Below, one piece after another: positions 8,906 through 18,190 of a stretch of 64,000 nt of DNA (the first letter of the stretch is position 1; every line of letters begins with the position of its first letter). Both the position numbers and the translations under genes were made by a program. This DNA is from Variovorax sp. S12S4. Lineage in GTDB: Bacteria; Pseudomonadota; Gammaproteobacteria; Burkholderiales; Burkholderiaceae_C. A model generated the notes under the pieces. The model was not told the origin of the DNA, searched no databases, and was given only the letters and a program-made list of their open reading frames with translations. The stretch covers positions 124,001-188,000 of the forward strand of contig NZ_JALPKR020000002.1 in assembly GCF_023195515.1 (NCBI RefSeq), given 5' to 3'.

Positions 8906-10462
8906 TCAGGCCGCGACGGCCATCCGCCCACGGCCGAGCCCCAGGCGAGCCGGCGACACGTACTGCTCGCGATAGATCTCGAAGGGCATGGTGTCGGCGG
9001 CCTCGATGCGCTTTTGCTCCTGGATCGATTCTTCGGTCATGCGCTCGAACTCAGCCTGCTGCTCGGGCGGGAACGGCAGGGCCAGAAGCGCCGCGCGAGT
9101 CTGCTCGGACTGCGCGCGAATGAAGCCGATGAACGAGTTGCCGTGGCGTTGCTCCACCGCCGCCAAGACGCGAGCCGAAGGCAGGCTGTCCGGGTTTTGC
9201 AGGGCGGCAAGCGCCGCTTGCACCGCGTCGGCATGGTGCGTGCCGCCGTTCGCGGCGTCGAGCGCGGCGGCAATGGGCAGGCACTGCTCCACCAGTTCGA
9301 TGCCCCAGTCGGCCAGCGCCACTTCGCGCCCGCCCCGCAGCAGGTGCAGGCCCGGCTCGCGCCCGCGCGCGGCGGTGAGGTGCTGGTTGTGGGCCAGCTC
9401 GGCAATTTCCTGCGGGGTGTCGGCCGGGCTGTCGCTCAGCAGGCACTGCAGCAGGAACACATCGATGAAGCGCATCGTCTGCGCGTTGATGCCCACCGGC
9501 TCGAAGGGGTCGAGGTCCATCAGCCGCACCTCGACGTATTCGACGCCGCGCTCGCGCAGCGCATGCAGCGGGCGCTCGCCGGGGTTGATCACGCGCTTGG
9601 GGCGGATGGTGCCGTAGAACTCGTTCTCGATCTGCAGCAGGCTGGTGGCAAGCTGGTTGTAGTCGCCGCCCAGGTTGCGGATGCCAATGGCTTCGTAGGC
9701 CGGCCAGGGGCGCGTGAGTGCGTCCTGCAGCGAGGCGCCATAACCTTCGAGGCTGTTGTAGCTCACGGCCAGCGAGGCCTGCGCGTCGCTCTGATAGCCC
9801 AGGCGCCCCATGCGCAGCGAGGTGCCATGCGGCATGAACATGCTGCCGTCGCCCAGCGGCTGGAGCTCGTGCGGGCGGCCCGCGACAAAGCTCGAACACA
9901 GCGCCGGCGAAGCGCCGAACAGGTAGAGCAGCAGGAAGGCGTGGCGCCGGAAATTGCGGATGAGCGCGAAATACTGTTCGCTGGACACATCGGGCAGCGA
10001 CCAGTTGTAGTGAATGCCCGAAATGGTCTGCATGCGCCGCCCGTAGCGGTGGCTCAGGCCCATGCGGTAGACGCTCTTGGCGCGCCCCACGTTGGAGGAG
10101 CCGTAGCGCCCGATGGGAATGGTCTCGTCCGTCGGCAGGCCGCAGGGCATGCTCGACACCCACAGGCGCTCGTCGCCGAGCGAGTCGAGCACGCGGTAGG
10201 TGAACTGGTGCACGCGGGTCAACTCATCGAGCGCCGACTCCACATTGGCATGCACGCCCGTGATGAGCTCGAGCTGCGATTCGCTGAAGTCGGTGGTGAT
10301 GTGCGGATGGGTGAGCGCCGATCCGAGCGCAATCGGATGCGGTGTGAGCGCGAGTTTGCCGTCCGGCAGGGCGCGCAGGCTTTCTTTCTCGATGCCGCGC
10401 CGCATCCCCTTCAACCTCGCGGTTGAGAGCGCACCCAACCTCTCCTGCAATCTGCTGCTCAT
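8906..10462 (-). CDS. gshA: Glutamate-cysteine ligase
   Basis: ATP-dependent first step of glutathione synthesis, forming gamma-glutamylcysteine in the cytoplasm. From the Met at 10462 (MSSRLQERLGAL) the protein has 518 residues, the length of the E. coli-type enzyme. Family landmarks include GIEKESLRALPDGKLALTPH near the N terminus, TTDFSESQLELIT, SGIHYNWSLPD, and EVRLMDLDPFEPVGI. This is the gammaproteobacterial-type GshA rather than the plant/alphaproteobacterial GSH-A2 type. It appears monocistronic. Its product can also feed some ergothioneine pathways, and egtB-egtD lie 12 kb away. Confidence 0.93.
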   Translation of the reverse strand: MSSRLQERLGALSTARLKGMRRGIEKESLRALPDGKLALTPHPIALGSALTHPHITTDFSESQLELITGVHANVESALDELTRVHQFTYRVLDSLGDERLWVSSMPCGLPTDETIPIGRYGSSNVGRAKSVYRMGLSHRYGRRMQTISGIHYNWSLPDVSSEQYFALIRNFRRHAFLLLYLFGASPALCSSFVAGRPHELQPLGDGSMFMPHGTSLRMGRLGYQSDAQASLAVSYNSLEGYGASLQDALTRPWPAYEAIGIRNLGGDYNQLATSLLQIENEFYGTIRPKRVINPGERPLHALRERGVEYVEVRLMDLDPFEPVGINAQTMRFIDVFLLQCLLSDSPADTPQEIAELAHNQHLTAARGREPGLHLLRGGREVALADWGIELVEQCLPIAAALDAANGGTHHADAVQAALAALQNPDSLPSARVLAAVEQRHGNSFIGFIRAQSEQTRAALLALPFPPEQQAEFERMTEESIQEQKRIEAADTMPFEIYREQYVSPARLGLGRGRMAVAA

Positions 10463-10558
10463 ATTGTTATACCCGTCGATCTTCTGAGGGGCTGGAAGGT
10501 AGCACGCCCGCGCGGGCACTGCTCGTGCAGGGAATCCCTCCTTCCGCTATGCTGGCCA

Positions 10559-10579
10559 CTGCTATCGTTTTGCTAGCAG
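10559..10579. other. Small hairpin between esterase and gshA
   Basis: CTGCTA (10559-10564), a nine-base loop, TAGCAG (10574-10579) form a six-base-pair stem with an AT-rich loop. It could end esterase transcription on the minus strand or sit in the gshA promoter region; no T tract supports the first. Confidence 0.25.
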
Positions 10580-10645
10580 GGTTCATGGGGCTTGCGCTTT
10601 CGAAGTGGCCGGATGGGAGGCTGGAGCCAGTCGCAGGGCGCCGCG

Positions 10646-11311
10646 TTATGCCGCCAGCACGCGCAGCAAAAACCGGTTCAGGTCGGCAATTTCTTCCATG
10701 CAGACCGAATGCGCCATCGGGTATTCATGCCACTCCACGGTGTAGCCCAGCGCGGTGAGCGCGTCGCGCGACATCAGCGCCCTGTCGAACGGCACCACCG
10801 GGTCTTGCCGGCCATGGGCCAGGAAAACCGGGGTTTCGTGGTTGGCCGCATGGCGCTCCGCCGCGGTGGTGGCCGCAATGGGCAGGTAGCCCGAGAGGCC
10901 GACGATGCCCGCCAGCCGCTCCGTATGGCGCAGGCCGGTCATCAGCGCCATGGCGCAGCCTTGGGAGAAACCGGCCACCACGATGCGCTCGGCCTTGATG
11001 CCGCGGGCTTTCTCGTTGGCAATGAGCGTTTCGATGGTGGCCTGCGAGCGGCGAAGGCCCGCCTCGTCTTCGCGCGCGGCCAGGTCGGCCACCGCAATGT
11101 CGTACCACGCCGGCATCTGGTAGCCGCCGTTGATGGTGACCGGGATCACCGGCGCATTCGGGAACACGAAGCGCACGGGGCCCACGCTCGACAGGTCGAG
11201 TTCGTTGGCAATCGGCACGAAGTCGTTTCCATCGGCGCCAAGGCCGTGCATCACGATCACCGTGGCGGTGGGATGGGGAGCGGTTTCGATTTCGATCGGG
11301 GAGCGGGACAT
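10646..11311 (-). CDS. Carboxylesterase/phospholipase-type alpha/beta hydrolase
   Basis: Soluble esterase of 221 residues in the phospholipase/carboxylesterase (acyl-protein thioesterase-like) family. The catalytic triad is visible as S116 in GFSQG, D170 in HGRQDPVVP and H201 in MAHSVCMEE, with the oxyanion stretch MHGLGADGNDF at 21-31. Such enzymes hydrolyse short-chain esters, lysophospholipids or thioesters. No operon partners are apparent; it diverges from the Fur-family gene with 87 bases between. Confidence 0.9.
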   Translation of the reverse strand: MSRSPIEIETAPHPTATVIVMHGLGADGNDFVPIANELDLSSVGPVRFVFPNAPVIPVTINGGYQMPAWYDIAVADLAAREDEAGLRRSQATIETLIANEKARGIKAERIVVAGFSQGCAMALMTGLRHTERLAGIVGLSGYLPIAATTAAERHAANHETPVFLAHGRQDPVVPFDRALMSRDALTALGYTVEWHEYPMAHSVCMEEIADLNRFLLRVLAA

Positions 11312-11388
11312 GGTCGGTAGAAGGTATTCAGAGACGCCAAAAACCAGACCTTAGCGCATTCGGGCCGGCCGGGGCGCGGTCTCACGGA

Positions 11389-11405
11389 ATGCAACACAAT
11401 GGCGG
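11389..11405 (+). promoter_or_regulatory. Degenerate copy of the CobW-type palindrome at the fur/zur start
   Basis: ATGCAACACAATGGCGG matches the palindrome ahead of the COG0523 gene (ATGCAACAGAATTGCAT) at 13 of 17 positions, all of the left half-site being kept. It overlaps the upstream ATG of the Fur-family gene and would lie just before the alternative ATG at 11420, a place suited to autorepression. Inferred from similarity only. Confidence 0.35.
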
Positions 11406-11902
11406 TTCACGCAAAACCCATGAGCCCACACCCCAAGCCCTCCCTCGCCGCCGCCGCCGTAGCCGCCGCGGCATCAGGCAGTGAAGCCCTGCTGCGCAGC
11501 AGCGGCCTGCGCGTGACGCGCGCCGCGCAAACCGTGCTGGACCTGCTGGAACGCGCCCCGCAGCCCCTGACGCACGACGACGTGGTTGCCGCCTACACCG
11601 GCGCCACCGGAGCCCCGCCCGACCGCGTGACGATCTACCGCGTGCTCGACCGCCTCGTCGAAGCCGGCCTGTGCGACCGCCGCGTGGGCGCGGACCGCAT
11701 CAACCGCTTTGCACGCCATGTGGAAGCCGCTTCAGGCAACATATTCGAGTGCGACCAGTGCCACAAGGTGCTGGCGCTGCCTTCGGACCCGGAACTGCCC
11801 AAGGTGATGAGCCGGCTGGGCCGCGAACTGCGCAAGCAAGGCATCGACACGCGCCATACCGCGCTCACGCTGCACGGCACCTGCGGAGATTGCAGGGGCT
11901 GA
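11399..11902 (+). CDS. Fur-family regulator, probably Zur
   Basis: Metal-responsive repressor of 167 residues. A winged helix covers about residues 30-100 (LRVTRAAQTVLDLL... VTIYRVLDRLVEAGL), then the dimerisation domain with the structural zinc motif ECDQCHK and the C-terminal CGDC. The convergent neighbour is a COG0523 GTPase, a gene typically under Zur control, and related palindromes occur at both promoters, so zinc sensing is the best guess. The N-terminal 25 residues are low-complexity Ala-rich; ATG 11420 is an alternative start that frees the operator-like sequence. Confidence 0.8.
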   Translation: MAVHAKPMSPHPKPSLAAAAVAAAASGSEALLRSSGLRVTRAAQTVLDLLERAPQPLTHDDVVAAYTGATGAPPDRVTIYRVLDRLVEAGLCDRRVGADRINRFARHVEAASGNIFECDQCHKVLALPSDPELPKVMSRLGRELRKQGIDTRHTALTLHGTCGDCRG

Positions 11903-11916
11903 GCTCTGCAGGGCGG

Positions 11917-13110
<1,194 letters not shown>

Positions 13111-13124
13111 GGGCGTGGCTTTAT

Positions 13125-13141
13125 ATGCAACAGAATTGCAT
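13125..13141. promoter_or_regulatory. Candidate Zur operator, perfect dyad
   Basis: ATGCAA (13125-13130), spacer CAGAA, TTGCAT (13136-13141): a perfect six-base inverted repeat 15 bases ahead of the COG0523 start codon and within the divergent region shared with the GST gene. Position and AT-rich flanks fit a repressor site. Confidence 0.55.
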
Positions 13142-13154
13142 TATATGAAGCATT

Positions 13155-13167
13155 GCAACCATGTTGC
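13155..13167. promoter_or_regulatory. Second dyad in the cobW-GST divergent region
   Basis: GCAAC (13155-13159), spacer CAT, GTTGC (13163-13167). It shares the GCAAC element with the first dyad 30 bases away, about three helical turns, and may be a second operator. Confidence 0.35.
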
Positions 13168-13215
13168 GTTTAATCCGAGCAGCAATTCCCGGCCCCGCAT
13201 AGACTCCTGTCTTCG

Positions 13216-13872
13216 ATGCAACACCCGAGCCTCCCCGTTCTCTACAGCTTTCGCCGTTGCCCGTACGCAATGCGCGCCCGCCTGGCGCTGGCCGCCAGCG
13301 GCGAGCCGTGCGAACTGCGCGAAGTGGTCTTGAAGAACAAGCCCGCCGAGATGCTCGCCGCATCGCCCAAGGGCACGGTGCCCGTGCTGGTGCTGCCCGA
13401 GGCGGCGGTGCTGGAGCAAAGCCTCGACATCATGCTGTGGGCCCTGCGCCGCAACGACCCGCTGCGCTGGCTCGAACCCGAGGCGGGCACGCTCGACGAC
13501 ATGCTCGCGCTCATCGCCACCTGCGACAACGACTTCAAGCCGCAGCTCGACCGCTACAAATACCCGGGGCGGTTCAGCGAATTGCCGGAGAACGCATGCG
13601 AAAGCGGCTCCCGGTTTCTTTCGCAGCTCGAGGCAAGGCTTGCCGCCGGTTCCCAGCTTTTCGGCACGCGGGCCACGTTGGCCGATGCCGCCGTCATGCC
13701 CTTCGTGCGGCAGTTCGCGATGGTCGATCCCGCATGGTTCGAAAGCCAGCCCTGGCCGCAGCTGCGCAGCTGGCTCGCGGGTTGGACCGGGTCGCAACTG
13801 TTCGAGCGCGCGATGCGGAAGTACTCGCCGTGGGTATCGGGCGCGGCCGGCGTCGCCTACCCGCCCGCCTGA
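13216..13872 (+). CDS. Glutathione S-transferase family protein
   Basis: Cytosolic GST-like protein of 218 residues. The thioredoxin-like N-terminal half has the active-site-like C15-P-Y-A stretch ([15 protein letters not shown]) and the cis-proline segment GTVPVLVL; the helical C-terminal half follows from about residue 95 with [20 protein letters not shown] catalytic-position Cys suggests thiol-transfer or dehydroascorbate/omega-like chemistry rather than classic conjugation. It diverges from the COG0523 gene across 105 bases; its stop codon directly abuts that of the convergent enoyl-CoA hydratase. Confidence 0.88.
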   Translation: MQHPSLPVLYSFRRCPYAMRARLALAASGEPCELREVVLKNKPAEMLAASPKGTVPVLVLPEAAVLEQSLDIMLWALRRNDPLRWLEPEAGTLDDMLALIATCDNDFKPQLDRYKYPGRFSELPENACESGSRFLSQLEARLAAGSQLFGTRATLADAAVMPFVRQFAMVDPAWFESQPWPQLRSWLAGWTGSQLFERAMRKYSPWVSGAAGVAYPPA

Positions 13873-14670
13873 TCAGCCGAAGTTCGGCGCCCGCCGTTCG
13901 CGCAGCGAGGCCACGCCCTCGCGCACGTCGGCACCGGCAAAGCCCATGAATTCGAGCGCCAGCGAGGCGTCGAACGTCGGCCCGGCCTGGCGCAGCCAGT
14001 TGTTGAGCGCGTACTTGGTGAGGCGAATCGCGCTCTGGCTGCCGGCCGCCAGCCGGTCAGCCACTTCATAGGCGCGCGGCAGCAGGTCGGCCTCGTCCAC
14101 CGCGAGCGACACCAGGCCGATGCGCTCGGCCTCCTCGCCGCTCACCGGCTCGCACAGCAGCAGGTGGTACTTGGCCTTGGCCATGCCGCACAAGAGCGGC
14201 CAGACGATGGCCGCATGGTCGCCCGCCGCCACGCCCAGGCGCGTGTGGCCGTCGACGATCTTCGCGCCCTTGCTCGCAATGGAAATATCGGCCAGCAGCC
14301 CCGCCACCAGCCCGGCGCCCACGGCCGGGCCGTGCATGGCGCTGACGATCGGCTTGTCGCAGTTGATGATGTTGTAGACGAGGTCGCGCGCTTCTTTCCA
14401 CACACGCTGGCGCACCGCGTCGTCGGTGGTCATGTCTTGCACCATGGCCAGGTCGCCGCCGCCGGAAAAGCCGAGCCCTTCGCCCCGCAGCACCGCGCAG
14501 CGCACCGTGTCGTCGACCGCCAGGTCGCGCCAGATTTCGGCAAGCTCGCGGTGGCCGTCATGGCCGGCCGTGGGCAGCTTGCCGTTGGCCGCACGCATCT
14601 GGATGTCGAGCACCGCATCGTGGATGCCGCGGCGCGTGATGGCAAGGGTCTGGTAGCGGGTGTAGTCCAT
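13873..14670 (-). CDS. Enoyl-CoA hydratase/isomerase family protein
   Basis: Crotonase-fold protein of 265 residues acting on acyl-CoA esters. The oxyanion-hole segments are [15 protein letters not shown] and [20 protein letters not shown], and the family's [11 protein letters not shown] stretch is present. The usual two glutamates of true hydratases are not obvious at their positions, so isomerase, hydrolase or decarboxylase activity is possible. Start at 14670 ([14 protein letters not shown]) agrees with family length; the frame continues upstream to 14745 without homology. Confidence 0.87.
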   Translation of the reverse strand: MDYTRYQTLAITRRGIHDAVLDIQMRAANGKLPTAGHDGHRELAEIWRDLAVDDTVRCAVLRGEGLGFSGGGDLAMVQDMTTDDAVRQRVWKEARDLVYNIINCDKPIVSAMHGPAVGAGLVAGLLADISIASKGAKIVDGHTRLGVAAGDHAAIVWPLLCGMAKAKYHLLLCEPVSGEEAERIGLVSLAVDEADLLPRAYEVADRLAAGSQSAIRLTKYALNNWLRQAGPTFDASLALEFMGFAGADVREGVASLRERRAPNFG

Positions 14671-14728
14671 GCGTGTCTCCGCCCCGCATGCGTGCGGGGA
14701 TTTTCTTTTTCGTCGAAAGACGGGAACG

Positions 14729-15151
14729 CTATTTTCGCGCGGCAAGCTCGCGGCAGCGCTGCACGTTGGCTTCGAAGCGCGGTGCCAGCCCGGGCTCGCA
14801 CACGTCGCCCGAGGGGTTGAGCTTGCACATGCCGACCACCGCGTAGTCCATCACGGCCTCGGTGCACATCGGGTATTTCGCCAGGTCGGGGTTGGCCTGG
14901 GCCTTGAAGCCCCAGCGCTCGGAGAACTGCACCACGCGGGCGGTGGCGCCGTGGAAAAAGCTGCGGTCGCGGGCCGCGATGGCGGCCTCCATGCGGGGCA
15001 GTTCCTCGTTGAGATAGCCCACGGCTTCCAGCGGGAAACCCGAAGGATCAGGCTGTGCGGCGGCAAGGGTTGCGGCCAGCGCAAGCGGCACGGCAGCGAA
15101 GCTGCGCAGCAGCGAAAACCTGGAGAAGATGGGCGCGCGGTTGTATTGCAT
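14729..15151 (-). CDS. Hypothetical secreted protein
   Basis: I do not recognise this 140-residue protein. It has a convincing Sec signal peptide ([19 protein letters not shown], cleavage before QPDPSG). The mature part is mostly helical and contains four cysteines ([31 protein letters not shown]), which could form two disulfides in the periplasm. Start is set at the Met that begins the signal peptide. It lies upstream of the crotonase gene on the same strand, 58 bases away. Confidence 0.68.
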   Translation of the reverse strand: MQYNRAPIFSRFSLLRSFAAVPLALAATLAAAQPDPSGFPLEAVGYLNEELPRMEAAIAARDRSFFHGATARVVQFSERWGFKAQANPDLAKYPMCTEAVMDYAVVGMCKLNPSGDVCEPGLAPRFEANVQRCRELAARK

Positions 15152-15278
15152 GGGTTCCCATTTTGCAGTGGCGGCGTAACCATGTGTATGCTCATGGAAA
15201 GCCGCCCCCCTGCGGGCCACGCCCGCGTCGCCCCTGCACAACGCCCGCTGGCGCATTCGCTCGCTCCAGACGCCCCGG

Positions 15279-15551
15279 TCACTTGCCCTTTTTCTGCCGG
15301 TCGAACTTGCGCCAGTACTGGAACTCGTCTTCGTGCACTTCGAGGTCGACCTCCGAGATGCGAGCCTGCAGGCGCTCCTGCACGTCGGCCACCGCCTTGT
15401 TGTAGACGATGGGCCCGACTTCCTCGAGAAAGAAGCCGAGCAGCGCGCCGGCGGCGATGTTGCCGATCGGCTCTTCCATGTTCTCGCGGAAGTAGCGTTC
15501 GATCGACGCGATGGCCTGTTGCCGTGCTTCCTTGGCGATCTCGATGGTCAT
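15279..15551 (-). CDS. DUF2164 domain protein
   Basis: Cytoplasmic 90-residue protein of the DUF2164 family, function unknown. The whole length is the domain: IEIAKEARQQAIASIERYF, then GNIAAGALLGFFLEEVGPIVYNKAV, then a tail ending EFQYWRKFDRQKKGK. The start codon at 15551 is followed directly by the domain; the longer upstream frame to 15614 is basic and non-conserved. It is divergent from the small membrane protein at 15646. Confidence 0.83.
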   Translation of the reverse strand: MTIEIAKEARQQAIASIERYFRENMEEPIGNIAAGALLGFFLEEVGPIVYNKAVADVQERLQARISEVDLEVHEDEFQYWRKFDRQKKGK

Positions 15552-15645
15552 GCGGTTCCTTGGGGGTTTTGCCGTTCGATTCTGCAGCGCATTCGTCTTG
15601 CGACAATGGCGCACCTGCCGATCTTCACCAGCGACTCACGACACC

Positions 15646-15852
15646 ATGGCTTCAAGACAACTCCGCACGCTCGAACGCGGCATTCTTTGCGTATTGATCG
15701 GCGCCGCCGTGCTGCTGGGGCCGCGCTTCCTGCAAGGCACGCGCTGGTTCGAGATGGTGGCGGGCGCGTCGGTGGTCGGCTGGTTCGCCCTTGCGCTGGG
15801 CGTGGCGCTGATCGTGGTCGACCTGGTGCAGCGCGCCAAGGCGCGGCGCTAG
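15646..15852 (+). CDS. Small two-helix membrane protein
   Basis: A 68-residue hypothetical protein with two hydrophobic helices, ILCVLIGAAVLLGPRF and VGWFALALGVALIVVDLV, and basic ends (MASRQLRTLERG; QRAKARR), so both termini probably face the cytoplasm. The Met at 15646 (ACACCATG context) starts a well-formed membrane protein; upstream sequence in the same frame is arginine-rich noise. Function unknown. Confidence 0.62.
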   Translation: MASRQLRTLERGILCVLIGAAVLLGPRFLQGTRWFEMVAGASVVGWFALALGVALIVVDLVQRAKARR

Positions 15853-15870
15853 TAAAAAGCCGCGCCGCGC

Positions 15871-16770
15871 TCAGCGGCGGAGCTTCTTGATGAGCTCGAC
15901 CACCGCAAGCACCACGGCGCCGGCAACAAGGCCGACACCCGCGTTCACGCCCATCGATCCGAGTGCGCCGAACACACCGCCGGTGGCTTCGGCCCAGTGT
16001 TCGACCGCATGGCCGAACGCGGGAACGCCGTGCACCAGGATGCCGCCGCCCACGAGGAACATGGCGGCGGTGCCCGCAATCGACAGCCCCTTCATGAGCC
16101 AGGGCGCCGCAACCAGGATGCCGCGGCCCAGGGCCTGCGCGGCCTTGCTGGCCTGCTGGCTAAGGTAAAGGCCCGCGTCGTCGAGCTTGACGATGCCCGC
16201 CACCAAGCCGTAGACGCCCACGGTCATGATGAGCGCAATGCCCGCGAGCACGGTGAACTGCGTGACGAAGGGCTGGCCCTGAACGGTGCCCAGCGTGATG
16301 GCGATGATCTCCGCCGAAAGAATGAAGTCGGTGCGCACCGCGCCCTTGATCTTGTCCTTTTCGACGGCAACCACGTCGATGGTCTCGTCGGCCACCGCCC
16401 GCTCGTGGCGCGCCGTGTCGGCTTCATGCTCTTTCTTGTGCAGGAACTTGTGGGCCAGCTTCTCGCAGCCTTCGAAGCACAGGAACGCGCCGCCGATCAT
16501 CAGCAGCGGCGTGACCAGCCAGGGCAGCCAGGTGCCGATGGCCAGTGCCGCGGGCACCAGGATGAGCTTGTTGACGAACGAGCCCTTGCACACCGCCCAG
16601 ACCACCGGCAGCTCGCGGTCGGCCTTGACGCCCGAAACCTGCTGCGCATTGAGCGCGAGGTCGTCGCCCAGAACGCCGGCCGTTTTCTTGGCGGCTACCT
16701 TGGTGAGGATCGAGACGTCGTCCAGAACGGTGGCGATGTCGTCGAGCAGCAGAAGCAGGCTGGTGGCCAT
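15871..16770 (-). CDS. DUF808 (YedI-like) inner-membrane protein
   Basis: Polytopic membrane protein of 299 residues in the DUF808/YedI family, whose function is not established. It begins MATSLLLLLDDIATVLDDVS, a strongly conserved family start, and contains KKTAGVLGDDLALNAQQV and ILSAEIIAITLG. About six hydrophobic segments follow, with a long cytoplasmic loop rich in charged residues (about residues 120-165, HKKEHEADTARHERAVADE). Start at 16770 follows family practice. Confidence 0.88.
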   Translation of the reverse strand: MATSLLLLLDDIATVLDDVSILTKVAAKKTAGVLGDDLALNAQQVSGVKADRELPVVWAVCKGSFVNKLILVPAALAIGTWLPWLVTPLLMIGGAFLCFEGCEKLAHKFLHKKEHEADTARHERAVADETIDVVAVEKDKIKGAVRTDFILSAEIIAITLGTVQGQPFVTQFTVLAGIALIMTVGVYGLVAGIVKLDDAGLYLSQQASKAAQALGRGILVAAPWLMKGLSIAGTAAMFLVGGGILVHGVPAFGHAVEHWAEATGGVFGALGSMGVNAGVGLVAGAVVLAVVELIKKLRR

Positions 16771-16854
16771 GGCAATGGTCGGTGTAAAAAAAGAATCGGC
16801 GAGCTTAGCCGCAACCGCGGCCCGCGCCGGCAATACCCGTACGCGGCAGGCGCG

Positions 16855-17373
16855 TCAGACGACGTTGCGCTTGAGGCGGATTTCTTCGACGCGCACCGTG
16901 CCGAGCGCCGTGGTCTTGGCGGTCTTCATTTCGCGCTTGAAACCGGCAAGCTCGAAAAAGCGCATGGCGCGGTCGTTGCGAATCGGCACCCACGCGGTCA
17001 CGGTGGTGCAGCCTTCTTCCTCAAGGCCCTCGCGGGCGGCGTCCCAAAGCGCCACGCCCAGGCCCTTGCCCCAATGCTCGGGCTTGACATAAAGGGCCCA
17101 GATCTCGCCCGCGGTGGAAGGCGTCTTGGGATCGCGCGAGCGGTCGAAGCCGACGAAGCCGACGATTTCGCCGCCCAGCACCGCCACCTGCACCTGCGGC
17201 TCGCTGAACTCGATGGCTTCGCGCCACTTGGCCTCGCGGGTGGCGGGGGCCAGCGTGCGCAGCTCTTCCTCGGGCAGGATGCCCTGGTAGGCAGCCTGGG
17301 CGGCCAGGGTGTGGACTTCGGCGACGGCCTTGGCGTCGCGCATCGTGGCGGGGCGAACTTCGTAATCTGACAT
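16855..17373 (-). CDS. GNAT-family N-acetyltransferase
   Basis: Acetyl-CoA-dependent N-acetyltransferase of 172 residues. The domain runs the full length: YEVRPATMRDAKAVAEVH, the substrate-facing GEIWALYVKPEHWGKGLG with the acetyl-CoA loop (GKGLGVALW), and the C-terminal NDRAMRFFELAGFKRE. The acceptor is unknown. It is divergent from the 49-residue basic protein operon. Confidence 0.88.
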   Translation of the reverse strand: MSDYEVRPATMRDAKAVAEVHTLAAQAAYQGILPEEELRTLAPATREAKWREAIEFSEPQVQVAVLGGEIVGFVGFDRSRDPKTPSTAGEIWALYVKPEHWGKGLGVALWDAAREGLEEEGCTTVTAWVPIRNDRAMRFFELAGFKREMKTAKTTALGTVRVEEIRLKRNVV

Positions 17374-17466
17374 GAATGCGGAAAATCAAATGGAACCGCG
17401 TATTGTCGCCGCACCGCTAAACTGCTTGTTGCACACGCACCAGACACACATCAACAGGAGGTAGAT

Positions 17467-17616
17467 ATGGCCAAGGGTCAACAACGCGCGAACAAGGAAG
17501 CCAAGAAACCGAAGAAGGACACTTCGCCGCCCAAGCCCGCGGGCACTGGCGGGATCGAGCCGGTCCGCACGATCACCACCGCGGTCATTCCGCGCGGCAA
17601 GCTCAAGAACAAGTGA
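17467..17616 (+). CDS. Lysine-rich 49-residue protein
   Basis: Short but well-supported gene: a strong AGGAGG site lies 6 bases before ATG, and its stop overlaps the next gene's GTG by four bases (GTGA). The product starts [18 protein letters not shown], continues with a Pro/Gly linker, and ends [13 protein letters not shown]. About a quarter of residues are Lys or Arg and there is no hydrophobic segment, suggesting nucleic-acid or ribosome contact. I do not recognise a named family. It leads a translationally coupled unit with VF530 and a ferredoxin. Confidence 0.75.
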   Translation: MAKGQQRANKEAKKPKKDTSPPKPAGTGGIEPVRTITTAVIPRGKLKNK

Positions 17617-17900
17617 CCGACGAAAAGCCAGCGCCCGCCAAGCCGGCCCAGCCGCGGAACCCGTTGCACGGGCTCACGCTGGAAGCCATCGTCACGGCGC
17701 TGGCCGACTACTACGGCTGGGAACAGCTCGGCCATCTCGTTCCCATCCGCTGCTTCACCTTCGAGCCGAGCGTGGGCTCCAGCCTCAAGTTTCTGCGCAA
17801 GACGCCGTGGGCGCGCGAGAAGGTCGAAAGCCTTTATCTCTTCATGCTGCGCGAACAGCGCCGCGAGCAGCAGCAACAGCAACAATCCCCGCAGCGATGA
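17613..17900 (+). CDS. VF530 family DNA-binding protein
   Basis: A 95-residue protein of the VF530 (DUF2132) family; the Aliivibrio fischeri founder is structurally characterised and binds double-stranded DNA. The conserved core is [20 protein letters not shown], then [21 protein letters not shown] and [13 protein letters not shown]. The start is GTG at 17613, coupled to the preceding stop; the gene ends ATGA, overlapping the ferredoxin start by four bases. The tail is a run of Arg and Gln. Confidence 0.85.
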   Translation: MTDEKPAPAKPAQPRNPLHGLTLEAIVTALADYYGWEQLGHLVPIRCFTFEPSVGSSLKFLRKTPWAREKVESLYLFMLREQRREQQQQQQSPQR

Positions 17901-18178
17901 GGGTTCGGCTCGAACCTTCGGGCCTTGGTTTCGAGGCCGAGACCGGCACCACGCTCCTGAAGGCGGCCGAGGCGGCCGGCATCGAAATGCCGAGCTCCTG
18001 CCGCAACGGCACCTGCCGCACCTGCATCTGCCAGCTGCTGTCGGGCTCGATACGCCACACCGTCGAATGGCCCGGCCTGAGCGCCGAGGAAAAGGCCGAG
18101 GGCTGGATACTGCCCTGCGTGGCCGAGGCGCAGAGCGATCTTTCGATCGATGCGCCCAAGGCGTTCTCGGTGTTCTGA
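17897..18178 (+). CDS. Plant-type [2Fe-2S] ferredoxin domain protein
   Basis: Electron-transfer protein of 93 residues with the 2Fe-2S plant-type fold. Cluster ligands are visible as CRNGTCRTC (the CxxxxCxxC motif) and the distal Cys in WILPCVAE. It has no reductase domain, so a separate electron donor is needed. The ATG overlaps the VF530 stop codon (ATGA), implying coupled translation. Partner and acceptor are unknown. Confidence 0.88.
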   Translation: MRVRLEPSGLGFEAETGTTLLKAAEAAGIEMPSSCRNGTCRTCICQLLSGSIRHTVEWPGLSAEEKAEGWILPCVAEAQSDLSIDAPKAFSVF

Positions 18179-18190
18179 GAGCCGACCTGT

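Noticed and set aside
15840..15866. GGCGCGGC/GCCGCGCC inverted repeat as a terminator between convergent genes
   Set aside because: Eight-base arms of pure GC are expected often at this composition and there is no T tract.
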